From the NCBI GenBank assembly GCA_002067585.1, contig MVQO01000214.1, positions 1 to 64,000 of the forward strand: a stretch of DNA of 64,000 nucleotides. The letters are read 5' to 3'. The position numbers and the translations under genes were made by a program. The notes below the pieces were generated by a model. It searched no databases. It was given only the letters and a program-made list of their open reading frames with translations, and was not told the DNA's origin. This document shows, in pieces, positions 61,802 to 64,000 of this stretch. Each line of letters starts with the position of its first letter. Position 1 is the first letter of the stretch. The DNA is from Syntrophorhabdus sp. PtaB.Bin027. GTDB taxonomy: Bacteria; Desulfobacterota; Syntrophorhabdia; Syntrophorhabdales; Syntrophorhabdaceae.

Positions 61802-63040
61802 TCAAAAACCACACCGGCTGGCGGCGAGCCAACCTGGTAAGTTCAGAAACACATTGGCGGCGGGTGGGTAAATTTCTAATCGATACAAGCATTTGAGAGT
61901 ACGATGCCAGTATTGGTGATGTGACAAATAATGTCCCTCTATAGGATGCCTTACCGGGGCAGCACCTCCGTACAAGGTTTCCCTAGGCTTTTTCAGGGAT
62001 GTATCATAAAAGGGTATATAGAAACTATCAATCACACCAGAGTTATGCAGGGATATCGTTCGGTAGGCATCAACAGTTCTCTCGATACGTACACAAAATA
62101 TATCCTTAACAGATTCAAGTTGATAGTTATACCGGTCAAGCTCGTGACGAAGAACCGCTCAACCATGATTGATATCCGTAATGTTCTCCCGTACACAGGT
62201 TCGAATCAGTCTATCCTGTAACCAGCCGTAGGGTCGTTCAATCTTCCCTTTTGCCTGAGGAGAGAGCGCATAGGTAACTTTCACATTACAATCATCGAGC
62301 ACCTGCTTCCACTGTGGGGTTGACCCATCGGTAAGAGAAAAATGCTTTTGCCAGAACGAATCCCGTCCTCGTACAAAACGAAAAATAGAATGGGAATCCA
62401 CGTAGTAAGAGAAGGGCATCCCGTGTCGTAATATGACTGATTCGAGACTTGTAATATGTGCCCATGAAGTCTCTCGTTCAACGAATGCCGCATAGAGGAT
62501 AAACCGGCTGTAATCATCCAGTGAAGTAAGAAGATACCACTTCTTCTGTGCCGGAGGAGACCAGAGGTGGTGCGAGGCATCATGCTGGATGAGTTCGCCA
62601 ACTTATCGGGTCATAACTTCCCGGACATGGATGGCCTTGCGGGGATGCTTTCGATAGAATCCGTTCTTTTTGACCCGATCAATAATGGTGGGGAGGGAAA
62701 CCCGCTCGTGGTAGGTACTGTCCAGCCTGTCTTGGATGTAGCTATAGTTGTATCTTCGTATCGGAACATCGGGATCATCAATCAACGCTTTATCAACAGC
62801 GAGTTCTTCGAGGATGTGGCCCTCAATGAGAGGAGGGATACCCCTGGTTTTCTTATGCCTGGTGTAGGCAATGGAAAACCCCTCGGGGTCTTCCCGGCAT
62901 CTCTGCAAAAGTATAAAGAACCTGGATTTCCCCATACCCAGCATCTGCTGAATATAGATTTGGTCTATTTCATGGTGGATGTACCGCTCAATGAACTCTT
63001 TGACCTGATGATCAGAAAAACGTATGTGTACCTGTGTCAT
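61802..63040 (-). pseudogene. DDE transposase (integrase-core) with two in-frame stops
   Basis: One minus-strand frame of 413 codons from ATG 63040 to TGA 61802 encodes an HTH part (DHQVKEFIERYIHHEIDQ), LIQHDASHHLW and LTSLDDYSRFILY (DDE aspartates), YVDSHSIFRFVRGRDSFW, and PQAKGKIERPYGWLQDRL (the glutamate). It is cut by TAA at 62603-62605 and TGA at 62159-62161 but has no frameshift. It is closest to the ISNCY-like DDE transposases. Confidence 0.88.
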
Positions 63041-63070
63041 ACTCAAAAACCTCTTTATATGTTTTTGAGT
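63041..63070 (-). promoter_or_regulatory. Hairpin holding the transposase ribosome site in its loop
   Basis: ACTCAAAAAC (63041-63050) pairs with GTTTTTGAGT (63061-63070); the minus-strand loop is ATATAAAGAG with an AAAGAGG-like site, and the ATG at 63040 touches the stem. Confidence 0.6.
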
Positions 63071-63388
63071 AATCTGTACCCCAGGTGTCCACTTTTAAAT
63101 CTTAAATGACAATATACCGATACAGGTTGACATCTCAGTAAAAGGTGCTATATCAAAATAAGAGAACAGCATAATAGGACTCGCAATCGGTATTATCGAA
63201 ACTTTTAATGAAGGGCTGTGAATTTAATATGAAATTACTCACACTAAAGGTAATAAGGAAGATAAACAGGGAGGGCCGTATAAAGAGATGGCAATAGGAT
63301 TGTTCAGCCTGTCTTATAAGGCCCAAACCACGAAACAAAAGCACTTAGGTTTTATTGTTCTTTGACAATTGAAGAGAGGTAATCCTCT
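63071..63388. other. Intergenic region between two transposase remnants
   Basis: It holds ACCCCAGGTGTCCACTTTT at about 63079-63097, which resembles an insertion-sequence terminus. Otherwise no gene is visible. Confidence 0.35.
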
Positions 63389-64000
63389 TTATGCAACAAT
63401 GGAGAGGATTATTATCCACTTGCATTGTATGGTGGCGATTCCATCCAATTCATTCAGAGGGATGGTCGCCTGTCCTTTGAAAGAAGTATGGGACCTCAGG
63501 AAATTATAATGGGTAACAAACAGGATGACGAGAGCTATTGCACCGTTTAGCTGTTTAACCCATGTGATGGTTTCACATAATGCTTGAAGATCCTATTCAA
63601 CCATTCAATGAGCTGTTTGAATGTCTGGTAAGCTTCCGACTCGCGATCTAAGTTCTTAAACCCGATGACTTTCTTGTGGCAAATTAACACTTCTCTCCTT
63701 TCGCTGGAGAAGTGCATACCTACGTGGATGCCAACAGGGGGCGAAGGATTCCCGTTGGTCACGATGGCTATCGGCTGACTTTGATCTGCCGTCCTGATCG
63801 CCTCCTTCATGGCAATAATGCCGTGCACTGTCTCCCTGGTATCGACAAGATGATATGCGGTGATCTTCAGATTTTTTGAAGAGATGAAGAAGAAACATAG
63901 TGCTGTTTTCCCTCGATTTTGATATACACCACATCGCCAGCACTGATCTGATCGATTAGTTCTTTATGGTTCAGATTGAAGAATAACAGGAAAAACAGCT
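63389..64000 (-). pseudogene. Partial DDE transposase pseudogene, runs off window
   Basis: Minus-strand pieces in different frames give VVYIKIEGKQHYV, then AYHLVDTRETVHGIIAMKEA, IVTNGNPSPP, IGFKNLDRESEAYQTFKQLI, WLNRIFKHYVKPSHG, then ALVILFVTHYNFLRSHTSFK and ATIPLNELDGIATI, ending at TAA 63389. Frameshifts lie near 63900 and 63555. It is a different DDE family from its neighbour. Confidence 0.8.

Noticed and set aside
1-64000. CRISPR arrays, rRNA operons
   Set aside because: No regularly spaced direct repeats with unique spacers and no rRNA-like blocks were seen. Only one tRNA gene was found.

Overview
The window looks like chromosome of a strictly anaerobic, syntrophic or sulfate-reducer-like deltaproteobacterium that degrades aromatic compounds; Syntrophorhabdus or a close relative is my best guess (inference from gene content, no search was run). 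The strongest pointers are a dearomatisation cluster with homologues of BamQ, BamA and BamR (benzoyl-CoA pathway), an oxygen-sensitive class III ribonucleotide reductase, an ADP-forming acyl-CoA synthetase and a thiolase/DUF35 pair.

Layout. 1-5.2 kb: end of a membrane protein gene, a small secreted Cys-rich orphan, a GNAT acetyltransferase, ruvX-mltG, a thiolase with its DUF35 partner, and a NifU-C scaffold. 5.2-8.6 kb: lemA with two TPM-domain genes, a CMD-family protein and a zinc-ribbon protein. 8.6-15.1 kb: recD2, a response regulator-cyclase overlapping a relA/spoT synthetase-hydrolase, rpmB and plsY. 15.1-27.5 kb: adenine deaminase, MFS transporter, flavin-type oxidase, aldo/keto reductase, D-hydroxyacid dehydrogenase, HAD phosphatase, alpha/beta hydrolase with a cysteine nucleophile, DUF4412 and FG-GAP/CARDB secreted proteins, and a J-like protein. 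27.6-31.2 kb is a decaying zone: a diguanylate cyclase pseudogene, an intact LarA-like racemase and a UxaA-family dehydratase pseudogene.

31.3-39.7 kb is the metabolic core: split acyl-CoA synthetase (ADP-forming) facing away from a strong promoter that drives an SDR, bamQ, bamA, bamR, an M24 peptidase-like gene and a TIM-barrel isomerase-like gene, running on into radA. In the benzoyl-CoA route the dienoyl-CoA is hydrated by BamR, oxidised by BamQ and its ring opened by BamA; the benzoyl-CoA reductase itself is not in the window. 39.7-50.5 kb is housekeeping: radA, an Rrf2 regulator, a universal stress protein, rpoD with a striking leader hairpin, the nrdD-redoxin-nrdG operon behind two NrdR boxes, an ABC-F protein, yjbQ and iscU. 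50.6-57.3 kb: a class V aminotransferase followed by a broken serA, a HAD phosphatase, an AMP-forming acyl-CoA ligase and an envelope protein with a near-identical internal duplication.

57.6-64.0 kb is a mobile region: tRNA-Ala(GGC), a tyrosine integrase right beside its 3' end, a small repressor with an operator inside its own promoter, an excisionase-like gene, two paralogous Cys-rich small proteins, a winged-helix replication-type protein, then two inactivated DDE transposases. The distal end of this island is outside the window.

General traits: several genes appear to start at or within a few bases of the predicted transcription start (ruvX, plsY, the ABC-F gene, the island repressor), and at least five decayed genes (GGDEF, uxaA-like, serA, two transposases) plus one gene fragment occur in 64 kb, so the genome is actively losing genes.
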